A stretch of DNA of 64,000 nucleotides from NCBI GenBank assembly GCA_951813605.1, contig OX638379.1, positions 3,076,062 to 3,140,061 of the forward strand, written 5' to 3'. How positions within the stretch are numbered: the stretch's first letter is position 1; each line of letters begins with the position of its first letter. This DNA comes from an uncultured Bryobacterales bacterium. GTDB taxonomy: Bacteria; Acidobacteriota; Terriglobia; Bryobacterales; UBA6623. This document shows positions 55,212-64,000 of the stretch, in pieces. The notes below the pieces were generated by a model. That model was not told where the DNA came from. It saw nothing but the letters and a program-made list of their open reading frames with translations, and did not search any database. The translations under genes and the position numbers were made by a program.

Positions 55212-56951
55212 TTGGCGGAGAGAGTGTTGCGCCCATCCAGGCGAGAATTGCTGGCCCTGCTCGCGCCGGCTCTGGCTCGTGGCCAGGGCGTGGCGACCCG
55301 CAACGTGAGGCCGCAGCGCAGGGGCAAGACCTCGGGAAGGCGCTTCGCTGCGAATTTCGTCGATGTGGCTGCGCAAGCAGGCCTGCGGCATCCTACGATT
55401 TACGGCCCGGTCGACCGCAAGGACTACATCGTCGAGACCGTTGGATGCGGCTGCGCGTTTCTCGATTTCGACAACGACGGATGGATGGATTTGCTCGTGC
55501 TGAGCGGGTCGCGGGTGGCCGGTGCGCCCCAAGGTACGAGCAGCAGGCTGTACAGGAACAATCGTGACGGCACCTTCGCGGACGTTACCGAAGAAGCGGG
55601 GCTGCTGAGGGAAATATGGGCTTCGGCCGTAACCGTAGGCGATTACGACAACGACGGATACGACGACCTCTTCATCACCGCCTTCGGACAGAACATCCTG
55701 TATCGCAACAACGGCGACGGCACTTTCACCGACGTAACTCGCGATGCCGGACTGATCGAGAAGGAATCTCGCTGGGGAGCCGGCTGTTCGTTTGTCGATT
55801 ACGACCGGGATGGCCACCTCGACCTGTTCGTGTCGAATTACTGCCATTTCGACTTCGATACCGCGCCGGGGCCCGGAATGGAGACTTGCAACTGGAAGGG
55901 GGTTCCGGTGCACTGCGGTCCGCGCGGCCTGCCGTTCTCGCGGCATTCCCTGTACCGAAACAACGGGGACGGGACGTTCCGCGACGTCAGCGAGGAGGCG
56001 GGCATCGCCAAGGCCCGGCCTGGCTACGGCATGACCGTGGCTGCCGCCGATTACGACAATGACGGCTGGCCCGACATCTACGTTGCTTGCGATTCGACGC
56101 CCAGCTTGCTGTTCCGCAACCGGCACGACGGCACGTTCGAGGAAGTCGGCTTGGTCAGCGGCGTTGCCTTGAACGAGGACGGCCTGGAGCAGGCCGGAAT
56201 GGGAGTCGGGGTAGGCGATTTCAGCTTGAGCGGCGACCTCGACATCTTCAAGACGCATTTCGCCGACGACACGAACATCCTGTATGTCAATAACGGCACG
56301 GGCCGCTTCAGGGACCGCACGCTGGCATCCGGACTCGCCGTGGAAGTGCGCTACGTTTGCTGGGGCGCTGGAATCGTCGACCTCGACAATGACGGGTGGC
56401 CCGACATCTTCTACGCAACGGGCAACATCTATCCGGAAATCGAGTCGAAGCTGCCGGAGTATCCTTTCAAGACACCCAATGTGGTGTTTCGAAACCTCGG
56501 CGGAGGCCGCCTGGAGCAGCTTCTGGGCGAAGCGGGACCGGCAATCGCCGCGGCACATTCGAGCCGCGGATGCGCATTCGGGGATTTCGATAACGATGGC
56601 GACATCGACATCCTCGTTGTCAACCTGAACGAGCCTCCGTCGCTGCTTCGCAACGATATCGAGGGCGGCGGCAACTGGCTGAAGGCGAAACTGATAGGCA
56701 CGGTCTCGAACCGCAGCGCGATCGGGGCAAGAGTGGTTTGCGCTTACGGCTCCCGCCGTCAGGCCCAGGAGGTGATGTCGCAGTCGAGCTACTATTCGTG
56801 CAATGACCCGCGGCTTCATTTCGGGATCGGGGACGAGACCTCGGTCTCCCTTCGCATCCGATGGCCCAGCGGCATCAAGCAGGTCATGGATGATGTAGCT
56901 GCCAACCAGATTGTTACGATCCAAGAACCGAACGAGCCGGGTCGAGCCTAG
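55212..56951 (+). CDS. CRTAC1-family VCBS-repeat protein with ASPIC/UnbV domain
   Basis: 579 aa from TTG 55212 (GTG 55224 is an alternative). The N-terminus RRELLALLAPALARGQG looks like an export signal. At least six VCBS/FG-GAP calcium-binding loops: FLDFDNDGWMDLLV, GDYDNDGYDDLFI, VDYDRDGHLDLFV, ADYDNDGWPDIYV, VDLDNDGWPDIFY, GDFDNDGDIDILV. They form a beta-propeller. The C-terminal part (SAIGARVVCAYGSRRQAQEV, then FGIGDETSVSLRIRWPSG) is the ASPIC/UnbV domain. Probably a periplasmic or surface calcium-binding propeller working with the receptor encoded upstream. The stop is 7 bases before the next gene, so they form an operon. Confidence 0.9.
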   Translation: MAERVLRPSRRELLALLAPALARGQGVATRNVRPQRRGKTSGRRFAANFVDVAAQAGLRHPTIYGPVDRKDYIVETVGCGCAFLDFDNDGWMDLLVLSGSRVAGAPQGTSSRLYRNNRDGTFADVTEEAGLLREIWASAVTVGDYDNDGYDDLFITAFGQNILYRNNGDGTFTDVTRDAGLIEKESRWGAGCSFVDYDRDGHLDLFVSNYCHFDFDTAPGPGMETCNWKGVPVHCGPRGLPFSRHSLYRNNGDGTFRDVSEEAGIAKARPGYGMTVAAADYDNDGWPDIYVACDSTPSLLFRNRHDGTFEEVGLVSGVALNEDGLEQAGMGVGVGDFSLSGDLDIFKTHFADDTNILYVNNGTGRFRDRTLASGLAVEVRYVCWGAGIVDLDNDGWPDIFYATGNIYPEIESKLPEYPFKTPNVVFRNLGGGRLEQLLGEAGPAIAAAHSSRGCAFGDFDNDGDIDILVVNLNEPPSLLRNDIEGGGNWLKAKLIGTVSNRSAIGARVVCAYGSRRQAQEVMSQSSYYSCNDPRLHFGIGDETSVSLRIRWPSGIKQVMDDVAANQIVTIQEPNEPGRA

Positions 56952-56958
56952 AGTTGCA

Positions 56959-58674
56959 ATGCAGTGCACCGCCCAGATCGCCGCGGGTGCCTTTGACGTC
57001 GATGGCGTCCGCACAGGCGCTCGAACTGGCTCGGCCGAAATGGCAGGGCGCCGGACGCTGTCTTCCTGCAGGTCTTCCAGGCAGCTGCGCGGGCGGCGAA
57101 GCGAGGGGTCGGCGCGGCGCCTGCTGCTCAGGCTTCTTGTTGCGGCAACGCTCGCCGGCGCGGTTCCGGCGATCGGTGCTGAGGAAGGAGCGACTGGACT
57201 GGAGCTTCTGCGAGCAGGCCGCGTCGACGATGCCCTCGGATTTTTCGAAACCAGGCTCGGCGAGGATCCGGACGACCTGACGGCACTGAACATGGTTGGT
57301 GCCATCCTTTGCATCAAAGACAAGCCAGAGAGTTCGATTGCGTACTTCGAGCGCGCTCTGAGGCATTCCCCGGACTTCCTGCCCGCTCGGAAGAACTTGG
57401 CCGTTGCAGAATTCGACCTTGGCCGCTACGAAGCGGCTGAAGCAAACCTCCGAGAGCTGCTCGCGGTTCCGCAAGCCCGCAGGCAAGCAAGCCTGTTCCT
57501 AGGAATGATCGCCTCGGAATCAGGGCGGCATGGAGAGGCTGTCCGGCTACTCGAAGACGCCGGAGACCTGGTTGGCAGTCAGCCGCGCGCACTGATTTCC
57601 TACGCCCGATCCTTGAAGCAAGTCGGCCAGGCGGACATGGCGAAAGAAGTATTGGCCGCGGCCCGCACGCGCGAGGATGTCTCCGCTCCGGATCTAGTGG
57701 ATTCCGCGCAGGTCGCTGCGTCCCTGGGGCTCGTCAACGAGGCCCTGGCCGATCTGGAGCGGGCGGAAGCGCTTGACCCCGAACTCGCGGGAGCGGGGAG
57801 ACGCAGGGTCGAGATGCTTGGTGAGGCGGGACGCGACGAGGAGGCACTGGCTGAGGCCCGCCGGCTCGCAACCGGCACTCCCAGTGCAGGGCTTCTGTCG
57901 CTGCTTGCCAAGCTGTCCGAGAGTGCAGGGGATCTCGATGGCGCGATCGAGGCGCTGAGGAAAGCGATTCAGGTCGAGCCGGGAAGAGAAGACGGCTATA
58001 TCGAGCTCGGCGAGTTTTGTGTGAAGTACAGGAATCCTGAACTGGCGCTCGAGATGCTAGATCTCGGGCTGATCCGCATGCCGAAGTCCTACCGTCTCCT
58101 GGTGCAGAAGGGCATCACGCTGGGCCAAGGGCAGCGGTACCACGAAGCCCGGCGCGTGTTCTCCGATGCGATCGCACTCAGGCCGGACCATTCGGTAGCG
58201 CTCACGGCGCTCGCCGTGAGCTTGATCCTCTCCGAGGAAATGCCCGCAGCCCTGAAGACCCTGCGAGCCGGAGTGGAGCGATTTCCGGACGACTTCTACA
58301 TTCACTACATTTATGGGTTCACGCTAGACAGATCTCGCGTCGAAGACATGGACGAAGCCACGGAGATGCTTGCCGAGAAGCACCTCGAAAAATCGATCGA
58401 GCTGAACGATCGGTTTCCATCGGCGTACTATCGACTGGGCAAGCTTCTGGCCGAGAAGGACCTGGACGGGGCAATCCGTAATCTAGAAGCGGCCGTGCGG
58501 CTCGACCCGCAATTGACAGCGGCGAAGTACCAGCTCGGGCAGCTCTACCTTGACAGCGGCCGAAATGACGACGGCGCAAGACTAATGCAAGAGGTCGGCG
58601 AGGCGAAGCAGAGAGAACTCGAGCAGGAGCAGATGCCCCAGTTCAGAGCCGTCAAGACTTCGCCGATTCCATGA
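56959..58674 (+). CDS. Exported TPR-repeat protein
   Basis: 571 aa from ATG 56959, seven bases after the upstream stop; an earlier in-frame start would overlap the CRTAC1 gene by about 40 bases. The hydrophobic signal LLLRLLVAATLAGAVPAIGA begins near residue 55, so a later start (for example ATG at residue 28) is possible. About ten TPR units follow (GLELLRAGRVDDALGFFETR; SSIAYFERALRHSPDFLPAR; GAIEALRKAIQVEPGREDGY; LEKSIELNDRFPSAYYRLGK). Protein-binding scaffold, probably periplasmic, in the receptor-CRTAC1-TPR operon. Confidence 0.88.
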   Translation: MQCTAQIAAGAFDVDGVRTGARTGSAEMAGRRTLSSCRSSRQLRGRRSEGSARRLLLRLLVAATLAGAVPAIGAEEGATGLELLRAGRVDDALGFFETRLGEDPDDLTALNMVGAILCIKDKPESSIAYFERALRHSPDFLPARKNLAVAEFDLGRYEAAEANLRELLAVPQARRQASLFLGMIASESGRHGEAVRLLEDAGDLVGSQPRALISYARSLKQVGQADMAKEVLAAARTREDVSAPDLVDSAQVAASLGLVNEALADLERAEALDPELAGAGRRRVEMLGEAGRDEEALAEARRLATGTPSAGLLSLLAKLSESAGDLDGAIEALRKAIQVEPGREDGYIELGEFCVKYRNPELALEMLDLGLIRMPKSYRLLVQKGITLGQGQRYHEARRVFSDAIALRPDHSVALTALAVSLILSEEMPAALKTLRAGVERFPDDFYIHYIYGFTLDRSRVEDMDEATEMLAEKHLEKSIELNDRFPSAYYRLGKLLAEKDLDGAIRNLEAAVRLDPQLTAAKYQLGQLYLDSGRNDDGARLMQEVGEAKQRELEQEQMPQFRAVKTSPIP

Positions 58675-59097
58675 CTCGCCCGCCGGCCGCTGGACGCCGC
58701 GTGATACCGCGGCCGTTGTGACCGTTGCCCCGGGCACGCCTGCTCGGCGAAGCACCGCAGGACTCATCCCCTGGAGCCATAAGCTGCCCATTGCGACGTA
58801 GGCTGCGAAACCGCAGTGACGGTGTCTAACGGCAACCGATACCAGCTATGGCTTCACCGTGGAGCGTCGTCGCCGCGCTTCGACGCCAGTCGATGGATAT
58901 CGCTGGCACCGGGTTGGTCGCGATGCAGTCGGCGCCTGTCCTGAAGCACCTGGCCGCCGGGGTGTGGCGTCTCCCTCCGTGCCGGCGGTGCTAATTCGCG
59001 TCGAGACCCGTCGATTCACGCACGACGGATCGATCAAGCTCTTCAAGAGGATGATATCAATATGCTATTATTATGAAATCACTGCGGAGATGCTTTC
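58675..59097 (+). promoter_or_regulatory. Intergenic region with candidate promoter for the SPFH gene
   Basis: 423 bases. The last part is AT-rich with an extended -10 TGCTATTAT (TATTAT at 59066-59071) and TTCAAG 18 bases upstream; the ATG follows 27 bases later. The rest shows no gene. Confidence 0.45.
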
Positions 59098-59943
59098 ATG
59101 ATCCAAGAAAAACCTCAGAATGCTCTGGCGGGCCTGGGCGTCCTTCTCGCACTGCTAGCCGCGCTCGCGCTCGACGCCGCCACGCTGCCTGTATTCGGCT
59201 GGATGGCCCTCTTGCCGATTCCGGTAATCCTCTTCCTGTTCGCGGGCTTCTTCGCGGTCAACCCCAACGAGGGACGCGTGCTGCAGTTGTTCGGGCGCTA
59301 TGTCGGCACGGTCAAGCGCCAGGGGCTTCGCTGGGCTAACCCGCTGTACACGAAACGGCGGATCTCGCTTCGGGTGCGCAACTTCGAGACCGAGCGATCT
59401 AAGGTCAACGACACGGATGGCAACCCGGTCGAGATGGCTGCGGTCGTCGTCTGGAAGGTCATCGACACGGCCGAGGCGAGCTTTGAGGTGGACGACTGTG
59501 TCCACTACGTGCATGTCCAGAGCGAGTCAGCGGTTCGCAACCTCGCGACCCAGTACCCGTATGACACCGACCAGGAAGGGCAGATCTCGCTGCGCGGGGA
59601 CACCGAAGAAATCGCCGTCCAGCTGAAGTCGGAAATCCAGGGCCGGCTGCACAAGGCCGGAGTCGAGGTGATCGAGGCGCGCATTACACACCTGGCCTAT
59701 GCGCCGGAAATCGCGTCGGCTATGCTGCAGCGCCAGCAGGCTGGCGCCATCATCGCGGCCCGGAGTCAGATCGTCGAGGGTGCTGTCTCCATGGTGCAGA
59801 TGGCGCTTGAGAACCTGTCCACCCGGAACGTCGTCGAGCTGGACGAAGAGCGGAAGGCGGCCATGGTCAGCAATCTGCTGGTTGTCCTGTGCGGTGACAA
59901 AGGCACGCAGCCGGTGCTCAATGCAGGCAACCTCTATCCGTAG
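59098..59943 (+). CDS. SPFH/band-7 domain membrane protein
   Basis: 281 aa, ATG 59098 with GGAG eight bases upstream. Two N-terminal membrane segments (about 10-30 [20 protein letters not shown]; 36-52 [17 protein letters not shown]), then an SPFH/prohibitin domain: [76 protein letters not shown]. Family members form large membrane-bound rings that organise membrane domains or regulate proteases. It is followed by a ribbon-helix-helix gene 30 bases downstream, likely co-transcribed. No NfeD partner is seen here. Confidence 0.9.
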   Translation: MIQEKPQNALAGLGVLLALLAALALDAATLPVFGWMALLPIPVILFLFAGFFAVNPNEGRVLQLFGRYVGTVKRQGLRWANPLYTKRRISLRVRNFETERSKVNDTDGNPVEMAAVVVWKVIDTAEASFEVDDCVHYVHVQSESAVRNLATQYPYDTDQEGQISLRGDTEEIAVQLKSEIQGRLHKAGVEVIEARITHLAYAPEIASAMLQRQQAGAIIAARSQIVEGAVSMVQMALENLSTRNVVELDEERKAAMVSNLLVVLCGDKGTQPVLNAGNLYP

Positions 59944-59973
59944 AGACGACCGAAGGGCCGGCTTGGGAGCAGG

Positions 59974-60231
59974 ATGCCGCGAATCGTTGCACGCAAAGCG
60001 TTTCTGTTGCGCACCAGCCCGGAGATCCTAGCCGCGCTGCATCGCTGGGCCGCTGACGAGATGCGCAGCGTCAACGGTCAGGTCGAATACATCCTGCGAG
60101 GTGCGTTGCGCAAGTCGGGGCGCTTGCCCGCGCGAGCGATGCCGACGGCGACCGAACGGAAGCCCCTCGCTGAAGAGCATGCAAGCCGCTCCGACGCAAA
60201 GCTGAACCGACCTGGGGATGCTGATTCCTGA
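59974..60231 (+). CDS. Arc-like ribbon-helix-helix protein
   Basis: 85 aa. GGGAGCAGG lies just before ATG 59974. The N-terminus ARKAFLLRTSPEILAALHRW, then SVNGQVEYILRGAL, fits an Arc-type RHH DNA-binding fold (strand KAFLLRT, two helices). The C-terminal 35 residues are probably disordered. In an operon with the SPFH gene; a repressor of that operon or an adaptor is possible. No toxin is encoded next to it. Confidence 0.8.
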   Translation: MPRIVARKAFLLRTSPEILAALHRWAADEMRSVNGQVEYILRGALRKSGRLPARAMPTATERKPLAEEHASRSDAKLNRPGDADS

Positions 60232-61143
60232 TCGGATTCGCGGACCGTCGGCTCCAAGGTCTTCCTTGGTATCGGATGCGCTTAGCCAGCGTCCATCGCC
60301 AAACTTGGCGATTCCGAAGTGATGCACCAAACGGTGCTCGACTGGTTCTAGCCCCGAGCCTCTCGCGTCGAGCTGCACATGCGGTTTCAACCGCGAGAAC
60401 GTGTTCCACGGCATCGCTAACGACCGCTTCAGAAACGTCTTGAATCCCTTTTCAGCGGTCTCTTGCTACGTCCCGGCACCGATCTCACTGAGTCAGCCCG
60501 ACCGTTCGACCTGCTCGCTGCCGCCTCCGCTCTAGACAGCGCCGAGGCGGTTGAAGCGCGGCCCGCCCGAGTCGATACCGAGCATCGTCGGGCGCTGCGG
60601 GCTCGCGTCGGCGGGGTCCCCAGGATGGAAAGTACGATTCACGTCGCATGGGAATCCGTCCCCGCGAAGTCCGGAAGCAAGCACAAGCAGATCCGGCCAA
60701 GCACGCCACAGTTGCCGGGTACCTGGTCGTGGTCGCCGCTCGGCCGGAATTGGCATTTCCGGCCTCTCTGCAGGAGTGCTATCGCCTCAGCTGGCAGGTC
60801 GAATCCGTGGTTAAGCGGTTCCGGTCCGTGGCGCAGCTGGAACGCATGCAGAATTCCGGAAATGACAGCAGCGAGTAATCGCTCTTGGGGAGGCTCACAC
60901 GGGCGGCACTGGTGGAAAAGCCCTGGGCACCATGCATGCGCCTCGAGCGACTACAGTCTACTTGACCACCAATGCAGGGCGCTCCTGGCTCTCTCGCAGC
61001 GCCTGGTAGCTTGCGTGAACCTGCCGGTATGCCAACATGGCTTCCTGGGCTGCCTGGGCGCGCCCCAAGGCAGTTTCCGGGAAATGACTAGAAATCTCGA
61101 GACGGTGCCTTCGCGCGTCCCCCGAACGAGTACGATGACCTTG
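60232..61143. other. Intergenic stretch with transposase relic
   Basis: About 900 bases. It includes the IS4 relic listed separately. 61060-60953 (minus) could be the last residues of a lost gene (AQAAQEAMLAYRQVHASYQA, ending PALVVK stop) but has no start. Nothing else supported. Confidence 0.4.
60648..60878 (+). pseudogene. C-terminal relic of an IS4-type transposase
   Basis: VAGYLVVVAARPELAFPASL, then CYRLSWQVESVVKRFRSVAQ and LERMQ, is the end of an IS4-type DDE transposase (Y-R-x-R-W-Q-x-E-x-x-F-K-R pattern, here YRLSWQVESVVKR, keeping the Glu). No upstream part remains. Confidence 0.65.
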
Positions 61144-64000
61144 ATGAAAAATCGATTTTGCATGTCGGTTTCACGACAGCAAGAAGCGACCGTTCGCCTT
61201 CGTCTGGTTCAGCGAGGGCTGCTGGGTCTAGCGATGATTCTCGGCGTTTGGCTCTTCATTCCTCGGCCTCTCTCGGCGCAAACCAAGAATGTCAGGCATG
61301 ATCTGACAGCGACCGTTCAAGCATTTGGGCACTGGAATTGGCCGGTCTATCTGGGGAACCAAGGAAGGAGCCAGTACTCTGCCCTGGCGCAGATCAACGC
61401 CACCAACGTGCATCGGCTCAAGCCCGCTTGGGAGTACCGCACCGGCGATGCCACGGAGCGATCGACGATGTATTCCAATCCCCTTGTCGTCGATGGTGTC
61501 CTTTATGCCGTCACGCCGAGCCTGAACGCAGTGGCCCTTGATGCGGCGACCGGGGACCGGATTTGGCTGTTCGACCCGTCCGTGCATAACAACGGCACCG
61601 TGATCAGGCAGCGCAATCGAGGGGTTGCCTATTGGAAGGGCGAGGAGGGAGAGCGGATCTTCCACTTTGTCAGGGACCGGGCCTACGCGATCGATGCCCG
61701 CTCGGGTGAGTTGATTCGATCCTTCGGAAGCGATGGCTACATCGACTTGCGCGAGAACCTCGGCGTGGACCCGCAAGGCGTCGCGCTGCAGATGACCACC
61801 CCTGGGGCAGTCTACAAGGACCTGCTGATTCTGGGCTGCCGGGTAAACGAAACCTACGGTTCTTCTCCTGGGCATGTCCGGGCCTTCGACGCCGTGACCG
61901 GAGATCTGCAGTGGGTATTCCACACGATCCCCCAGCCGGGAGAGCTTGGCCGCGACACATGGTCGTGGCCCGAGGGCGAGGCTTTCGGCGGCGCCAACGC
62001 ATGGGGCGGTGTCACCGTCGACGAGGAGCGTGGCTGGGCGTTCGTCGGAACTGGAGCCGTGACCGACGATTTCTACGGAGCCTTCCGCAAGGGAAGGAAT
62101 CTATTTGCCAACAGCGTTGTCGCGCTGGACGCGGAAACTGGCGAGCGCAAGTGGCATTACCAGATCGTCCGGCACGACATCTGGGACTACGATCTTCCCG
62201 CAGCCCCTATCCTAGTAACCCTCACGGACGGGAACACCCAGCGCGATGCCGTGGTCCAGCTCACGAAGATGGGACTGACATTCGTGCTGGACCGGGAAAC
62301 CGGCGCGCCAATCTTCCCGGTGCACGACCTGCCAGTGCCGCGCTCGGACGTTCCCGGGGAAGAGACTTGGCGGACCCAGCCATTTCCTTTGAAGCCGCCG
62401 CCGCTCGTGCGACTGGCAATCACTGAGGCTGATCTGACGAACATCACACCCGAAGCGCACGAGCACGCGCTGCGAGAGTTCAGGAGATACCGGTCGGGTT
62501 CGATCTACTCTCCGCCGAGCCTTCAGGGAACGCTTACCTTGCCGGGCCACCTCGGCGGCTCGCAATGGAACGGCGGGTCATTCGACCCGCAGTTGAACCT
62601 GCTCTACGTCAATGTCAGCGAGGCGCCGACGATTGCCAAGTTGAAGCCAGTTACTGGCAGCGGCTCGCGCGCGGAGCAGAGCAAGACGCAGATCGGCCGA
62701 GAAATATACGAGACGAATTGCATGTCGTGCCACGGCTCCGACCGGCGGGGAACATCCGAGCCTGGCACCAATCTCATCGATCTGGGGCTGGATCGCCGAG
62801 ACCTCGATGCGGTCATTTCGGAAGGGCGCAACAACATGCCTGCATACCCGCAGCTCGGCGCTGAGGACCTGGATGCCCTTGCGGCCTACATCGGCAGCAC
62901 GCCGGACACGACCGCGAGCGGCGGCGGCGCGAGGGCGCACCGCTACTCGATCGATGGCTACACCGTGTTCTCCGATCCTCACGGCGTACCAGCCGTTGCG
63001 CCGCCATGGGGAACCTTGAATGCGATCGACCTGCTCACCGGCGACATCCGATGGAAGGTTCCGCTCGGGGAATACCCTCAGCTGGCGGCCAAGGGGATTC
63101 GCAATACCGGGACGTTGAATTTCGGCGGCGTGGTTGCGACCGCCGGGGGCGTCATCTTCGTTGCCGCGACGGCTGACGAGAGGATCCGCGCTTTCGAGAA
63201 GCATTCGGGGCGCGTGCTGTGGGAGTACCAGTTGCCAGCCGGAGGGTATGCCACACCGAGCGTGTACATGGTCGACGGCAAGCAGTATGTGGCGATTGCG
63301 GCGGGCGGGAGCGGCAAGAACGGCACGCAGGCGGGCGACTCGATCATCGCTTTCGCCCTGCCCGATGCCGAAGAGCATCACCCACGAGCCGAGACGGATT
63401 CGCAGTGGATCGAACTGTTCGACGGCAAGACACTGAACGGGTGGGTACATATGAACGGCGCCCATGCCTTTGCCGTGGAGGACGGCGCCATAGTCGGCCG
63501 GACCGTGGAGAGCAGCGCAAGGATGAATTCGTTCCTATGCTCGCTCCAAGAATTCGACGACTTCGAACTTGAGCTCGAAACATACCTCGATCCGATCACG
63601 AACTCCGGGATTCAGATCAGAACCAAGATCAGGCCCATGCCGGCATCCGGCACTGCAGCCCGGACGACCGCTGGACGACCGGGCAGGGTGAACGGTCCGC
63701 AGGTGGAGATCCGCAGATACTACCCCGGGCAACCGACGACCGGCGTACTCTATGGCGAGGCGCTTGGAATCGGCTGGCTGTCAGCGCAGGAAAAAATCGA
63801 GAAGGGGCACCGTCACTACATAGCGGAAGGCTGGAACAAGCTGCGCATCGTCGCGAAGGGGCCGCGAATCCAGACCTGGGTCAACGGTCATATGATAGAA
63901 GACCTCGTCAACGACGAGGTGTACAAGACCCACAAGCGAGGGTTCATAGGCCTCCAAGTCCACGGCATCAACAAGAACGATATTTCCAAGCCCGTTCATG
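61144..64000 (+). CDS. Quinoprotein dehydrogenase with inserted cytochrome c, fused to DUF1080 (partial)
   Basis: The frame stays open from at least 61084 to the window end, so the protein is cut at about residue 952. Start uncertain (ATG 61135, 61144 or 61162). Signal peptide GLLGLAMILGVWLFIPRPLS, cut after AQ. Residues about 60-500 are PQQ propeller blades of the glucose-dehydrogenase type (YSALAQINATNVHRLKPAWE; NPLVVDGVLYAVTPSLNAVA; WNGGSFDPQLNLLYVNVSE). A c-type cytochrome with haem motif CMSCH at about residue 526 is inserted, followed by the last blades (GTLNFGGVVATAGGVIFVAA). From about residue 757 a DUF1080 (3-keto-disaccharide-hydrolase-type) domain begins: WIELFDGKTLNGWVHMNGA, NSGIQIRTKIRP, GPQVEIRRYYPG. 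A periplasmic sugar or alcohol oxidation enzyme passing electrons through haem; the fused domain suggests glycan or glycoside substrates (inference). Confidence 0.88.
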   Translation, partial: MKNRFCMSVSRQQEATVRLRLVQRGLLGLAMILGVWLFIPRPLSAQTKNVRHDLTATVQAFGHWNWPVYLGNQGRSQYSALAQINATNVHRLKPAWEYRTGDATERSTMYSNPLVVDGVLYAVTPSLNAVALDAATGDRIWLFDPSVHNNGTVIRQRNRGVAYWKGEEGERIFHFVRDRAYAIDARSGELIRSFGSDGYIDLRENLGVDPQGVALQMTTPGAVYKDLLILGCRVNETYGSSPGHVRAFDAVTGDLQWVFHTIPQPGELGRDTWSWPEGEAFGGANAWGGVTVDEERGWAFVGTGAVTDDFYGAFRKGRNLFANSVVALDAETGERKWHYQIVRHDIWDYDLPAAPILVTLTDGNTQRDAVVQLTKMGLTFVLDRETGAPIFPVHDLPVPRSDVPGEETWRTQPFPLKPPPLVRLAITEADLTNITPEAHEHALREFRRYRSGSIYSPPSLQGTLTLPGHLGGSQWNGGSFDPQLNLLYVNVSEAPTIAKLKPVTGSGSRAEQSKTQIGREIYETNCMSCHGSDRRGTSEPGTNLIDLGLDRRDLDAVISEGRNNMPAYPQLGAEDLDALAAYIGSTPDTTASGGGARAHRYSIDGYTVFSDPHGVPAVAPPWGTLNAIDLLTGDIRWKVPLGEYPQLAAKGIRNTGTLNFGGVVATAGGVIFVAATADERIRAFEKHSGRVLWEYQLPAGGYATPSVYMVDGKQYVAIAAGGSGKNGTQAGDSIIAFALPDAEEHHPRAETDSQWIELFDGKTLNGWVHMNGAHAFAVEDGAIVGRTVESSARMNSFLCSLQEFDDFELELETYLDPITNSGIQIRTKIRPMPASGTAARTTAGRPGRVNGPQVEIRRYYPGQPTTGVLYGEALGIGWLSAQEKIEKGHRHYIAEGWNKLRIVAKGPRIQTWVNGHMIEDLVNDEVYKTHKRGFIGLQVHGINKNDISKPVH

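Noticed and set aside
55194..57323. 709-aa minus-strand frame
   Set aside because: Antisense of the CRTAC1 and TPR genes; the sense strand has clear VCBS, UnbV and TPR motifs.
59974..60231. Antitoxin of a toxin-antitoxin pair
   Set aside because: The fold fits RHH, but no small toxin-like gene is adjacent; the neighbour is an SPFH protein.

Overview
The window is high-GC bacterial DNA without rRNA, tRNA or CRISPR. Two Oar-like TonB-dependent transporters with N-terminal carboxypeptidase-regulatory domains, a CRTAC1/UnbV plus TPR pair, a Tat-exported enolase-superfamily dehydratase and a PQQ/cytochrome c/DUF1080 fusion together suggest an Acidobacteriota genome (Bryobacterales/Solibacter-like). 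That assignment is inference. The density of broken, nested insertion sequences suggests a genome under relaxed selection, such as a symbiont, but this is not proven.

Region 1 (0-13.6 kb, minus strand) holds three large paralogous exported proteins. Each has an N-terminal array of about 57-62-residue beta-type repeats followed by two modules made of a helical segment and a TbpB-like beta-barrel. The first and second in transcription order are predicted lipoproteins; the third has an ordinary signal peptide. A decayed IS256-type element lies between the first two. A clear intrinsic terminator follows the first gene.

Region 2 (14.5-38.3 kb) is a mobile-element island with IS256, IS1380, IS3, IS110, ISKra4, IS4 and IS1595 types, many nested. 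Target duplications and an empty site allow part of the order of events to be read. A 1.9-kb IS110/IS3 block occurs twice, and one copy is interrupted by an IS256 element with an 8-bp target duplication. Two IS1380-like copies sit in CTAG sites inside IS256 copies. An IS1595 element interrupts an IS3 transposase gene. Islets of host genes survive between the elements: two ankyrin-repeat exported proteins, a Cys-rich coiled-coil exported protein ending in perfect 72-bp repeats and translationally coupled to the second ankyrin gene, a frameshifted small gene, and a TonB-receptor fragment.

Region 3 (38.3-47.9 kb) carries an astacin-type metalloprotease with C-terminal repeat domains, a small secreted protein, an IS630 element, a kinase relic, two adjacent haloalkane-dehalogenase-like hydrolases and a Tat-exported L-rhamnonate-dehydratase-like enzyme.

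Region 4 (48.0-64.0 kb) has two divergent TonB-dependent receptors. One is followed by CRTAC1/UnbV and TPR genes in an apparent operon. Next come an SPFH membrane protein paired with a ribbon-helix-helix protein, an IS4 relic, and a quinoprotein dehydrogenase with an inserted cytochrome c domain fused to a DUF1080 domain, cut by the window end. Regions 3 and 4 look like machinery for outer-membrane uptake and periplasmic processing of organic (probably sugar-derived) compounds. Substrates cannot be read from sequence.
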